Positions 1 through 10,847 of a stretch of DNA of 64,000 nt are shown piece after piece; the first letter of the stretch is position 1; each line of letters begins with the position of its first letter. Below the pieces are notes generated by a model. The model saw nothing but the letters and a program-made list of their open reading frames with translations. It was not told where the DNA came from and did no database searches. The DNA comes from Ctena decussata (Eukaryota > Mollusca > Bivalvia > Lucinida > Lucinidae): assembly GCA_963989385.1 (NCBI GenBank), contig OZ022500.1, positions 23,388,460 through 23,452,459 on the forward strand, in the 5' to 3' direction. The position numbers were made by a program, and so were the translations under genes.

Positions 1-99
1 ACCCCCATATTATTCGTGAAATCGCCTTGATCATGTGCATAAAGTTTCTGATAGGCGAAGCTTGTATGCATTTCCAAGTTTACTTTTTAACTTATTGTG

Positions 100-900
100 G
101 GTTAAAAACTTAAGAGTAATTCTCCGTAAGCACCTAAAAATTGCAATAGGGGGTGAAAATGACATATCTCAGATTTTTATGAAAATTAGTGTCTTTTTTG
201 CTTATGTCAAGTGATGAACAAAAATACAATTTTTTCTCCAATCAAACTGTCCGTTTCCATGGCAACAAGGATTTTCTGATTTTTGGCCTAATTTGGTGAT
301 TTTTCATATAAAAAATGCCAGATTTGACACCAGTTGTATTGACAATATTTCTTAATAAATGTTATTGACACTCATGTCTTTTAAGAGACCCATGTAAGTG
401 CTGTGTGCAGATAGAAATTTTTTTCTTTATATTGCTATGGTCAAGGAGTTGGGGACCTTGACTTCTATCTAGTGAAGAATCTCTTAAAAAATATAAAAAA
501 TTGGCCAATTTTGAAAGCACTTTGTTAGAAAATGCGGCTATAGATTTTTTTCATTCTCTTGGTACAGAGAGTATAACACCTAGCTCTTAATATATCAAAA
601 CATTGGAGATGGTATATTTTTTACATTGAAAATAATTTTCTTTGAATTTAGTCACCGTCAGGAAAATCAGAAGAAACTGTCATAGCAGAAAATCTGTTAT
701 AAGAGATAATATCTGGAGAATGTTAAGCAAATATGAGCTGAAATACAAATAAATACATTGAATACAGTAGAGGGAAGTTACATAAATACTTTTCTCATTC
801 AGAAGTACGCTTAAAATGTACAATTTTGGGTGCAATTACCCCACCCACTTCCACTGAATATGAAATGAATGCAAAAGTTTAATGCCATGGATAATATATC
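100..900 (+). repeat. left arm of a long imperfect inverted repeat
   Basis: This block recurs in reverse complement at about 6430-7227. Shared landmarks, in order, are AACTTAAGAG at the outer edge, GTAAGCACC, the ATGGCAAC block, GCGGCTATAGATTTTTTTC, a TCACCGTCAG block and ATTACCCCACCCAC at the inner edge. Divergence is moderate with many small indels, so it is old. It could be the arm of one large fold-back element or one of two independent copies of a dispersed repeat. No coding frame is supported. Confidence 0.7.
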
Positions 901-1801
901 ACAAGTTTCCATAATTGTGAGTAAACTGAAACATTTTTAAAAGATCACCACATGTTTGCTGTCATTGTTTTTACATTGTTTATCATTTGGTAACCATGGT
1001 AACTGTTAATCTATCATGGGTCAGTGTTCATTTACACGGATCTTTACAGAAAATCGTTTCAATGCTGATGAAACGTATTCCTTGTTATTTACTTTTTACA
1101 TATGTATATGCATTCTAAGTGTTGATTTTGTTAAATAATAAAGGATAAATCAGTATTTTTATAGTTGCTATGACAAAAACCACTCATTCCTTCCACAAAG
1201 AAATCAGTCAGTCTGAGTGTATGTAGTAAATGTAGAGAAAGAACAGCAACAGAGCAAAATAGAGATAGATACATGCATTGGAGAAGAAATAAATCACAGA
1301 TACAATGTTTATATTTTTTCATTCCTTAGTATGTTTAATCTGTATATCTAGGGGTGATTTACCCCACCCACCTCATTTAGTTATACAACAAATTCATAAG
1401 TTAAATACTTTGAGTTTTGCTGATAAAATAGCACCTGGTACACTTGTTTTAAAGTTGCTCATCACATGTCTGGTCTGCATAAGCCTTGTTTTTGTAAAAG
1501 TCCTGGATGGAGGCACGCATGCATATATGCATGCACATACACCAAACTGAAGTTTTGTCGACTGCCTCGCTTATGGCAAGCGGGTTCGACAAAATACTCC
1601 TGTGACCTTTAAAATGGCATCAAGGTCGCCAAGTTCTAAGTCTTTGTCTTGCCTAAAAGGTTGTTTGTTGCAAGTTTGGTAAAAATGAATCTACTGGTTC
1701 AAGATACATCTTCGTTTTTCAGGACAAATCAACAAATGACCCTTAAAAATAGGGTCAAGGGTCAAATTCATCAAAACCTAACTAGAAACATGGTAACTAA
1801 C
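901..1801. other. unassigned AT-rich sequence
   Basis: No credible coding region is seen. A second occurrence of the TTACCCCACCCAC motif near 1361-1373 suggests a fragment of the arm repeat. The short ORFs here are of low complexity and unconserved in appearance. Confidence 0.4.
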
Positions 1802-3068
1802 AGGGCCCCGCCTTTATGAGACTGTTGGTGGAATTTTAGTCGTATGTCCCCAACCAGAAAATACATAACGGCTTTTTGTTACCATGTAGTTTCTTCATGT
1901 TGTTTGGAATAAGGGCAAAAAACAAAATCATGACTAATTAAGACAAAGGCAACAGGAACCTGGAGTTACCATTCTTGCACTCTGCACACCTTCAGATATT
2001 ATGATGATGCTTTATATTTGTATCAAGTTTTGTGAAAATATCTTCAAAGGCTTTAAAGTTATAGATTCGACAAGGTCTCAATACCCAAAATTACAAAGAG
2101 ATATAATTTTGTTTAACATAAATGAAGGTGCAGTTGTGGTTCTTTTTCTCTACAAATTGTTTGATGATGCTTTACATTTGTATCAATTTATAAGAAAATA
2201 TATTCTACAGTTTTAAAGTTAGAGAGTGGAATGATTTTTATACTGAAAATTACAAAAGGGCATAATTCTGTGGAAAATGTAGATGAAGTTCCAGTTTTAA
2301 TTTTCTTCATTTCGTCTGATAATGCTTATATTTGTACAAAATTCCAAGAAAATATCTTTGACGGTTTAAAAGCTGAATAGCAGACAAAAGTTCTATACTT
2401 TAAATTACAGAGGGAAATAATTCAGTACAAAAGTAGATGGGGTTGTGGTTCTTATTCTCTGTGATGTACATCGTCTAAAAATATTTTGTATTTGTACATA
2501 GTTTCATGAAAATATCTTTGAGAGTTTTAAAGTTATAGAGCTGACTAGATTTCCGTACTGAAAGTTCCAAAGGGGCATCATTCAGTAAAAGACATAGGTA
2601 GAGTTATGGTTTTTGTTGTCTGCAAATCGTCTGATGATGTTTTACTTTCGTACCAAGTTTTGTGAAAATATCTAAAACGGGTTTAGAGTTAAGGAGCAGA
2701 CACGATTTTCGTTCTGAAATTACAAAGGGGCATAATTCAGTGAAAAATGTAGAAAGAGTTACACTTCTCGTTCTCTGCACACTGTCTAATAATGCTTTAA
2801 ATTTGTACCAAGTTTCGTGAAAATATCTCAAACAATTTCAAAGTTATGGAGCGGACACAATTTCCGTACCAAAAAATTACAAAGGGACATATTCAGTAAA
2901 CAACGTAGGAGGAGTTGTGGTTCTTTCTCTCCGCATATTGTCTGATGCTGTTTTACATTTGTACCAAGTTTTATGAAAACATCACAAAGAATTTCAGAGT
3001 TCAGGAGCGGACACTATTAGCGTACCAAAAAATTACAAAATTACAAATTACTTCGTCTGGCGGGGCCT
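1802..3068 (+). mobile_element. TIR-bounded carrier of a ~157-bp tandem array
   Basis: The block starts with AGGGCCCCGCC and ends with GGCGGGGCCT, a short inverted repeat. Between them are about seven diverged tandem units. Short inverted ends around a tandem array recall bivalve non-autonomous elements with ~160-bp cores (pearl or BIV160-like); that link is inferred. No protein is encoded and target duplication is unclear. Confidence 0.45.
1980..3050 (+). repeat. tandem array, unit ~157 bp, about 7 copies
   Basis: The phrase GATGATGCTTTACATTTGTA recurs in variant form near 2000, 2161, 2319, 2473, 2631, 2787 and 2943. Each is followed by a GTGAAAATATC block and a CAAAGGGGCATAATTCAGT block. 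Units are strongly diverged, which suggests an old array without recent homogenisation. Confidence 0.8.
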
Positions 3069-3239
3069 AATAATCAGTTATGAATATTCTCCAAATGATG
3101 ATTTAAGGCTAGTTTAGCATAATTCCAACAAATGCTTCATAATATAGGGTATAGATAAGCCATTTTTAAACATTTTAAGACATCTTTGACCTTCAAAACA
3201 GAATAAAGGTCAAACAATCCATTCAGCAGCTTTCTATGA

Positions 3240-4050
3240 CTTCCTGGGACCTTTATAAAACTTCTATATTTATGGATAAATTTCAAAATAATTGTGCACA
3301 GTTGTTCTCCGTGATGAGCAGAAGTGTCATTTGAAACATTCGTTCAGGTAGGTCCACGGTCAAGGTCACACTTAACGGTAAAATGGTCATAAATTGAGTT
3401 TGTCCGAGCCATTTCTTCTATATTTATAGATGGATTTCAAAATAATTTGGCACAATTGTTCTCCTTTATGAGTAAAAGTGCTATTCGGAACATTTGGTCA
3501 GGTAGGGCCAAGGTCAATGTCACATTCTAAGGTCAAATGATAAAAATTGTCATAAATTGAGCTTGTCCGGGCCATAACAGTTACATTTATGCACGGCTTA
3601 AAAAAACAACAACAACGGCACAGTTGTTCTCCTTGATGAGTTCAAGTACCATTTGAAAATTCTGCAGGTATATCCAAGGTCAAGGTTACACTTCAAGGTC
3701 AAATGATAAAAGTAGTCATAAATAGGGCTTGTCCTGGCCATTAATCCTACATTTATAGATGAATTTCAAAACAGTTTGGCACAAATTGTTCTCCTTGATG
3801 AGTAGAAGTGGCATGTGGAATTTATTAAGATAGGTCCAATGTCAAGGTCACACTTGAAGGTCAAATGATAAAAAATTGTCATAAACTGAGCTTGTCCAGG
3901 GCCATATGATTTATACAATTATGCATGAATTTCAAAATAATTTAGCACAATTGTTCTCCTTGACGAGTAGAAATGTTTGTTCAGGTTGGTCCAAGGTCAA
4001 GGCCACACTTCAATGTCAAATAATAAAATCGTCGTAATGTGTGCTTGTCA
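3240..4050 (+). repeat. tandem array, unit ~160 bp, about 5 copies
   Basis: TTGTTCTCC recurs at 3302, 3456, 3624, 3786 and 3951 (spacing 154-168). Units also share ATTTATAGATGGATTTCAAAA, a CCAAGGTCAAGGTCACACTT-like block and a GCTTGTCCGGGCCAT-like block. The sequence differs from the arrays on either side. Confidence 0.8.
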
Positions 4051-4239
4051 TGGCCATAGTTCCACTTGTTTTTCTTCATAAGAAAAAGAAAAAAAAAGGA
4101 GAAAAAAGAAATATGCTGTATCATGGTATTGTTTGGCTTCTTTCTAATAAGTAAATGAAGCAGTTAGTCTTGACATACTTATAGGTCACTAAAGCAAACA
4201 GTGGGCTCGACAAGTTGTCCCTGGACAACCATCTAATTG

Positions 4240-4760
4240 ATTCTTTCCCATTTTCCAATGGCGTGTCTGTGCAAGTTTGATCTCACTCGATCTGTTCACT
4301 CTGGAGATATGGTGGAAGCAAGCCATTTTTAACACTGTAAGTCCTCATGTGACCTTGAATATAAGGTCAGTGCCACCAAAGTCTAACAGTGTTTCCCCAC
4401 CTCCTTATAATATACATTTTATGTCCTTTATTTGCATGTTTGATCAAAATTCATAAATCCCTTCAGAAGATGTGGTGCATACAAACCATTTTCACTGTTT
4501 TTGACCTCCTGTGACTTGAAAATATGGTCAGGCCACCAACGTTTTTCAGTTCTTTTCCAGTTCCCTGTGATATATTTGTGCAAGTTTGATCTAAATCTGT
4601 CCACCCCTTCAGGACATATGGCGCCAACAAGCCATTCAGATACCTCCTATGACCTTGAAATGGGGTCAACGTCACCAAAATCTAATCAGCTCTTTTTCTC
4701 CACCCAAAGATGTATCTTTGCAAGTTTGGTGAAAATACATTTATCCCTTCAGGAGATAGA
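4240..4760 (+). repeat. tandem array, unit ~150 bp, first part
   Basis: Three diverged units carry a TGTGACCTTGAAAATAGGGTC-like core near 4354, 4507 and 4648. Each also has a TTTGTGCAAGTTTGATC block and an AAGCCATTTTTAACA block. The array resumes at 5480, so the 4760-5480 interval, with its SINE, looks like an interruption. Confidence 0.75.
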
Positions 4761-5173
4761 GTGCAGACATGAAGTAATGCTGACACACAGGCACTGACAC
4801 CAATGCAGGCGGGATCTGCACCAAAACAACATACCCGCCTTCCGTTTCCTCCTTCCCCAACTCCCCTCCCCCCAATGGTGGGGGCACATAAATGTGTTTA
4901 TCAATAAGATAAATATATAAGCAAATTTTCTTCTCCATTATGAAATGTTTAAATACATTGCTGCTCATTTTATGTCCTTTATTTGCTTGCTATCAGATGC
5001 ACTCAGATTGTCAACTGCTGTTTTGATTGATGGAACATCTGGTTGTATCCATAGCAACTAAAATATACCGAATCATTGTCCAAGATGAGACTTATTTGGC
5101 CAATAGAAAGTGTATACATAGATAGAAAATCACAATCAACACTTTTCAACTAAATTTGAAGGGTTTTAAATAT

Positions 5174-5364
5174 CTAGGAGCTCCGATAGCTCAGTGGGTA
5201 GCCAACGGAGGTAGCGGACCGTGTTCGAACCCCGCTTAAGGCGAGAATTTTTCCTACCGTAAACGAGGTTCCATTGCACACAGCCTTTCATTATCACTGT
5301 CCCATCGTCCTGATATGACTGAAATACTGTTGAAAAGGACGTAAAATCGCAAGTCATCCATCCA
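5174..5364 (+). mobile_element. tRNA-derived SINE, family B, with target-site duplication
   Basis: The head reads like a tRNA, with an A-box-like TAGCTCAGTGGGTA near 5188 and a B-box-like GTTCGAACCCC near 5223. The body has the TACCGTAAACGAGGTTCCAT and GAAAAGGACGTAAAATCGC blocks, and the 3' end is CATCCATCCA. A 10-bp direct repeat TTTTAAATAT flanks it at 5164-5173 and 5365-5374. Relatives lie on the minus strand near 40240, 48305 and 49852. It is a non-autonomous retroposon that needs a LINE partner, and none is visible here. Confidence 0.85.
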
Positions 5365-5479
5365 TTTTAAATATTTGTTTCCAACAAAAACAGACTAGTG
5401 ATAGAGTATTGGTTGCCATGGTTACTACGTGATAAATAAAATAAATTAGCAATGTTTCTTTTACAAAAGCAAATGAACC

Positions 5480-6260
5480 CCCTCCTATCCTTTCTCAGCT
5501 GTATCATTTTCCCGAAATATTGCAAAGTTAGGGTCTTTTGTAAATCTTGAAATTTGGGTCAAGGTCACCACCATCTAATAAGTACTTTTCCACCTCCCGA
5601 TTATAAACTTATCTATGTTTGGTCACTATCCATCAATCCCGTTAGGAGTTATCATGCAGACAAGCCATATTTCAACACGCTACAACCTCCTGTGACCTCG
5701 AAAATGAGATCAAGGTTCCCATAATCTTAACAGTTTCTTTTCCATCCCCCAGTGATATGTTTATACAAGTTTGGTTAAAATCTATACATCCATTCTGAAG
5801 ATATGGTTCAGACAAGCCATTTTTCAACATTTCTGACCTCCTGTGACCTTGAAAGTAGGGTCAAGGTCACCAAAATCTAATCAGTTCTTTTGCATTTCAG
5901 AGTGATGTATCTATGCATATTTGCTTTAAATCCATCCATCCATTCAGTTCAGAAGATATCGTGCTGAAAAGCCATTTTTTCCAGCACTCATTGACCTTCC
6001 GTGACCTTGAAAATAAGGTCAAGCTCTGCAAAATCTAGCCAGCTCTTTTCCATTTCACAATGATATATTTGTGCGAATCTTGTAAAAATCAATTTATCCA
6101 TTTAGGGGATACGGTGCAGAAAAGCCATTTTTCATCATTATTTGACCTTCTGTGACCTTGAAAATAGGGTCAAGGTCAACAAAGTCTAATCAGTTCTTTA
6201 CCCCTACCCAATTAGGTATGCATGCAAGTATGGTCATAATCCATTTATTCCTACAGTACA
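5480..6260 (+). repeat. tandem array, unit ~150 bp, second part
   Basis: Continuation of the 4240-4760 array. The TGTGACCTTGAAAATAGGG-like core recurs near 5550, 5690, 5841, 5998 and 6142. Each is followed by GTCAAGGTCACCAAAATCTA and an AAGCCATTTTTCAACA block. Several units contain TCAAGGTCA. Confidence 0.8.
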
Positions 6261-6429
6261 TAGAGTACAGGCAAGGGCTACGCAGACGCTGATGGGATCA
6301 GCACCAAAAATACAATATGTTCCCCATCCCCCCCCCACCCCCCACCACCAACCACTGTAGGAGTATTATAAAAAAAAGAAAGACGACAGAAATAATGAGC
6401 TTGTAGAAGACCCTAGACCATTCAAAATC

Positions 6430-7227
6430 AGCAAAGACTGAGATATATTCATAGTAGCATGCAACTTTTTATTTAGTTTTGCATTGAAAGAAAGTGGGTG
6501 GGGTAATTAAACCCCAAATTGTAAGGTATTAACGTATTTTTGAGGGTGAAAACTCTCTACGTAGTTTTCTTCAGTTGTTAATCATACATCAACTTGTATT
6601 TTGGCTCATATTTCTTGAAAATGTTCAAGGTATTGTATTTTATCTCATAATTTCAATTATGAAAGTTTCTTCTGATTTCTCTGACGGTGACTAAATTCAA
6701 AGAAAAATATTTTCAATTTAAAAAATATACCATCTTCAATTTTTTGATATATCAACAACTAGGCTTTGTACTCTCTGCACCAAGAGAAAGAAAAAAATCT
6801 ATAGCCGCATTTTTTAGTAAAACGTCTTCAAAATTTGCTGATTTTTGATGTTTTGAAAAAGACGCCTTACTAGGTGGAAGTCAAGGTCACTGACTGCTTG
6901 ACCATAGCAATATTAAGAAAATTTTCTGTATTTGTAAGCACCACTTATATGGTTCTCTTGTAAAATGTAAGTATCAATACCATTTGTTGTGAATTACTAC
7001 CAGAACAATTGGAGTCACATCTTGCATTTTTCATTTGAAAAATCACCAGATTAAGCTGAAAAACGGAAAATCCTGGTTGCCATGGCAACGGATAGTTTGA
7101 TCGAAGAAAAACTTTTTTATTTTTGTTCATCACTTGGCATAAGCAAAAAAGACACTGAGTTTCGTGAAAATCTGAGACATGTCATTTTCACCTGATTTTG
7201 GTGCTTACAGAGAATGACTCTTAAGTT
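6430..7227 (-). repeat. right arm of the long imperfect inverted repeat
   Basis: Reverse complement of 100-900, with the same landmarks in reverse order: GTGGGTGGGGTAATT at 6495, GTGACTAAATTCAAAG at 6688, GCATTTTTTAGTAAAA near 6808, TGGTTGCCATGGCAAC at 7075 and ATGACTCTTAAGTT at the outer edge. Confidence 0.7.
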
Positions 7228-8050
7228 ATCGTTATGAAACTTATATGAAAATAAAGCAAAATAAATTCTACATTGAAATATGATTTACTATACTCGATAC
7301 AATATAATATTATTAAAGTGTAGATATTTAAAGATGATCAAAATTTTCGATTTTTTTTACATTAACGTCAATGGCGACGTCGCCAAAATTTAAACGAATA
7401 AGGACAACACTAGGCTTCAGAGAGCTACAACTTTGATGTCAGGCGAGGAACAATACTGGAACATTAACACAAATAGCTCCAGTAATCTCGGTTTCTACGG
7501 TATATTTTCTTTAAAATTTCATGAACAGAAGCAGTGTAGTAAATTTTCTTGCACACTGAAAAATGCATGTAAGTCAATTGGAATTCGGAATTTGATGGAA
7601 TACTTTTGGCCACTGACTGTACTTTAAATAAGTTTCAGTAGTTTGGTATCATTTTATAATGAAATGTGAAGGAGTATACTTTTAATGGAAAGAATTGTCC
7701 TTACCGGAAAAAAAAATCTTTCAGAGTTGACCCCATTAAGAAGGTAGGAAAAAATAAAAACAACAGAAGTGCTATCCTTGACAGTGTACACATTCATTTT
7801 ATTGACAAATATGGACCCTGCATCAGCCTGGGCGTTTTGTGCCAATGTTATCAACATAGGTTCATGTTTCATCCTGCTGTTTCATTAGGCTGTCTTGAAA
7901 ACTGACAACGCAGATCAGACATGATCTGAACTTTTGTAATAAAAACACAGAATTTTGATCGGATTATTTGCGTAATTATGACTATTTCCTGAAATGTTTG
8001 TGTTGTAATATCCTGTATTGGGTCTCCGTGTCTTCTCAACTGATATATTT
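7228..8050. other. unassigned; holds a degraded MITE M3 fragment
   Basis: No supported gene. Around 7660-7760 the GAGTTGACCCCATTAAGAAGG block matches the recurrent MITE M3, whose clearest copy is at 62771-62959. ORFs of 60-80 codons here do not resemble any family I recognise. Confidence 0.4.
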
Positions 8051-8286
8051 GAGCCGCGACACGAGAAAACCAACAATGTGGTTGTGCGCCCAGCGAAGAC
8101 TCAGATCAGCCTGGGCTTCTGCCCAGTCTGATCAGACTCTTCGCTAAGCGCTTACAGGGTAGCTAAGGGTCTAAGCTACCTCAATGCTGACAGCGAAGAC
8201 TTTGATCAGACTGGGCGGATGCCCAGGCTGTTCTGGGTCTGCGCTGGGCGCACAACCACTTTGTTGGTTTTCTCGTGTCGTGGCTC
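8051..8286. mobile_element. palindromic MITE, family M1, copy 1
   Basis: The ~236-bp near-palindrome begins GAGCCGCGACACGAGAAAAC and ends with its complement. The halves share the CAGATCAGCCTGGGC and CGCCCAGTCTGATCAGA blocks, with a non-palindromic centre near CTTACAGGGTAGCTAAGGGT. Nine members are seen in this window. I recall similar ends from heterodont bivalve genomes. It has no coding capacity. Confidence 0.85.
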
Positions 8287-8596
8287 ATATATGTTTATTG
8301 TTTATCTAGCTTAGACAAGGTCTCGATAACTGCCAATCGGTAACAAAGTTTTCACAGCGATTTTGCAACCTTTGTCAACATTCGCTTTTGCTGAAATTGT
8401 AGTGCTCATGTTTTTGAAGGACTTTTGTCTTTTAACTTACCACACAGCTTACACGAAATTAAGGTGTGCACAAAGGTTGCGGCATTTTGACCTGATTTTA
8501 TTTTCGATAAAACCTGGCTCGGCTCAGAGATTTTATGCTGTAATTGCCAGTAATGAATGTTCATACGCGTTTCTTCAGTTTCTTCTAAACTACTAT

Positions 8597-8807
8597 GGTA
8601 AAGCCAGGTAACTTCGGACAGCGGGTAAATTCGGACATACCATTGCAAAAAGTAAAAATCCTAATGAGACGGCTCATAATGAGCCGTCTCATCAGGATTT
8701 TCAGTGTTTGCCCAGTTATTTTTGTTTCAATTCTATACAGCTGACATATAAAGGAAACAATGTCACTGTCCGAATTTACCCGCTGTCCGAATTCACCCGG
8801 CTTTACC
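8597..8807. mobile_element. palindromic MITE, family M2, copy 1
   Basis: Ends are GGTAAAGCC and GGCTTTACC. Each end carries two tandem copies of a GGGTAAATTCGGACA-like subrepeat. The centre is an inverted GACGGCTCATAATGAGCCGTC stem. Other copies are at 16214-16420 and, in opposite orientation, near 61259-61447. Confidence 0.85.
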
Positions 8808-10143
8808 CTTTATTCAAGCGATTGTCTTTAAAGATATTAACTACTTTTAGACATAAATTTAACATTTGCCTGCAGGCTGCAAATGTGATTTGATTATTTT
8901 CGCGACAGACGACAATTATGATCCTTTCTCGACTTAGTTTTTGTTTCCAATAGTTGACAGTAATAGATGTTTGTGGTTCTGCAACTCCTCATACAAGATA
9001 AAAGCAATTGTCGTCTAACCTGCATCACAGCTTTAAAATTTATTCAAGCTCGCGTCTAAGGTTTTGAAGTTTTGGACTTATTACTTTAGCGATTGTAATG
9101 TACGTTTTGGGATTTTTTTTTTAATTTTGAAAATGAATATTGATTAAACAAGCAGTCATGCTATTTAATGTTAACTCATTCTGTGGCTAGCCCTTTCACA
9201 GTACTCACAACATTGCACACTGGCTTTAATTACTGGTTGTTCTTAAGCTGTCACTCGGTTCTCATCGCAGTTCATCTAACTAAACTGTGTGTTTGTAAGC
9301 TAAGTTGTGACTATTTTTGCATAGTTATGTTTTTGTATGTTTTCTATCGTTGTCTTGGAGCGGCTGTTTTTTGTGGTTTTGGTCATTCCTGGATATTTAA
9401 GCAGTAAGTGAGTAAGTTAGTGTTAGTAAGTAAGATAGATAATATCGCTATCAACAGCCCAGCCCAGTTTTCAGTGATTATCAGAAGATAAAATAAAACA
9501 GGATACTTACTGATATTTCCTCTCACTCAACTGTCGTATCTGGTGGTGTTACTAAAATGCTTTGAATTGTTTGGATATTTTTCTCTTGCCAATCATATCT
9601 CTTTTCTCTCTCCTTCTATTTGGGAGATGACTTGATATAGACTGAAATACTAGCTCAAAGACCCCCTCTATAAATCTCATCAGTGGGAATAACTGGAAAT
9701 AACAGGCAAATATTGCTTCACGATTCTCTTTTATGGTACACCCTAATTAAATGGATGCTGAACTATACTTCGATCAAACAACTCCTGTATAATTTTATTA
9801 AACAATTAACCCGCTGAGTCTTTCCACCTTCCATCGATATTTGTTAAATGGCATGTAAGTATGTGAAATACGGACCGGTTTACCATTTTTCCTGAAAAAT
9901 TAAACGGACATATTCTGGAATGGCCACATTCACAAATACAACCCACAAGGACGGTAAAAAAAAAAAGAAAAAAAGTGTGAATATAAAACAACAAACAAAA
10001 CAGCACATCTGTATAAACAGACAAACTTGGTGTAACAAAAAGGCATTGTAACAGAAAAGCGAAACGGTAGGTAAATATCTACTGAGGAGGGGGTGGGGAA
10101 GGGTTAAGCGGATTTGGAATATAAAATGCTCTAATACAACATA
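8808..10143. other. unassigned; weak family-F copy near 9175-9400
   Basis: No supported gene. At 9175-9400 a T/G-rich block (CTCGGTTCTCATCGCAG, TTGTGGTTTTGGTCATTCCTGG) loosely matches the dispersed family F seen at 17037 and 20280. A splice-like pair on the minus strand around 9507-9550 has stops in all three frames and was not called. Confidence 0.35.
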
Positions 10144-10155
10144 TGTATCCTCAGT

Positions 10156-10363
10156 TGGTTGGTTGGTTGATTTGATGCTTAACGTCCACGGTAAACAACT
10201 AAGGTCATGTCGGGACGGTCAGTTAACCTAACCACACTATTCCTGGGCAGGCTTAGACCTCCTAAGCGGTTAACCAGTACTAAGTGCACATACTTTCGCC
10301 TGTAACTGACAACTGCCCTTCTTGAATCAGCGGAAGGAGAAACGAAAGTATGTGGCCAGACCG
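10156..10363 (-). mobile_element. 5'-truncated SINE, family A, with 12-bp target duplication
   Basis: This matches the bodies of the full SINEs at 37231-37497 and 37880-38155, but stops at GGCCAGACCG, just before the tRNA-like head. In element orientation the 3' tail is (AACC)n. The direct repeat TGTATCCTCAGT flanks it at 10144-10155 and 10364-10375. Truncation at insertion fits target-primed reverse transcription that ended before the promoter region. Confidence 0.9.
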
Positions 10364-10629
10364 TGTATCCTCAGTACAAGATCCGATAGTGCAGTCAAAC
10401 AAGCAATGCTTATTTCCCGAATAATCTGATTCCACAAAAGTACGATTAGAAGAGTTGAGATCATATCTGTTTAATTGTCTTGACTGAATATAATGAGACA
10501 CTTATGCAACTATCTTATCTCATGTTGAAGCACAACTGCATATTCTTAGCGAGCACACAATGTTCAACGTTAAAACACGTTGTACACAAAGATATGTGAC
10601 TCCTGTCGCACAAAAATTTGCCTAAAATA

Positions 10630-10845
10630 CAGTCAGCTCTCGATATCTCAAAGTCAAAAGTCATTCTAAACTACTAATATCTCAAGTAAATTTTCTGGTC
10701 CAAGAAAAATTTTACTTTGAGATATCAGTAATTTGAGGTAGCATGAGTTGATATGTAAATAAAAACAGGAAACTAGTCCAAACTATAATCTTTGACTAAG
10801 AGGGAACTTTGAGATATCAGTATTCGAGATAACTAGAGTTGACAG
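10630..10845. mobile_element. pogo/Tigger-like MITE with TA duplication
   Basis: Inverted ends are CAGTCAGCTCTCGATATCTC and, on the other strand, CTGTCAACTCTAGTTATCTC. TA dinucleotides flank it at 10628-10629 and 10846-10847. The interior has more GAGATATC blocks. The TIR resembles those of pogo-type Tc1/mariner elements; the family assignment is from memory of the TIR only. Confidence 0.7.
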
Positions 10846-10847
10846 TA

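Noticed and set aside
9509..9549. Minus-strand exon with GCATTTTAG acceptor and GTAAGT donor
   Set aside because: All three frames contain stops, so it is not coding; no other evidence of transcription.
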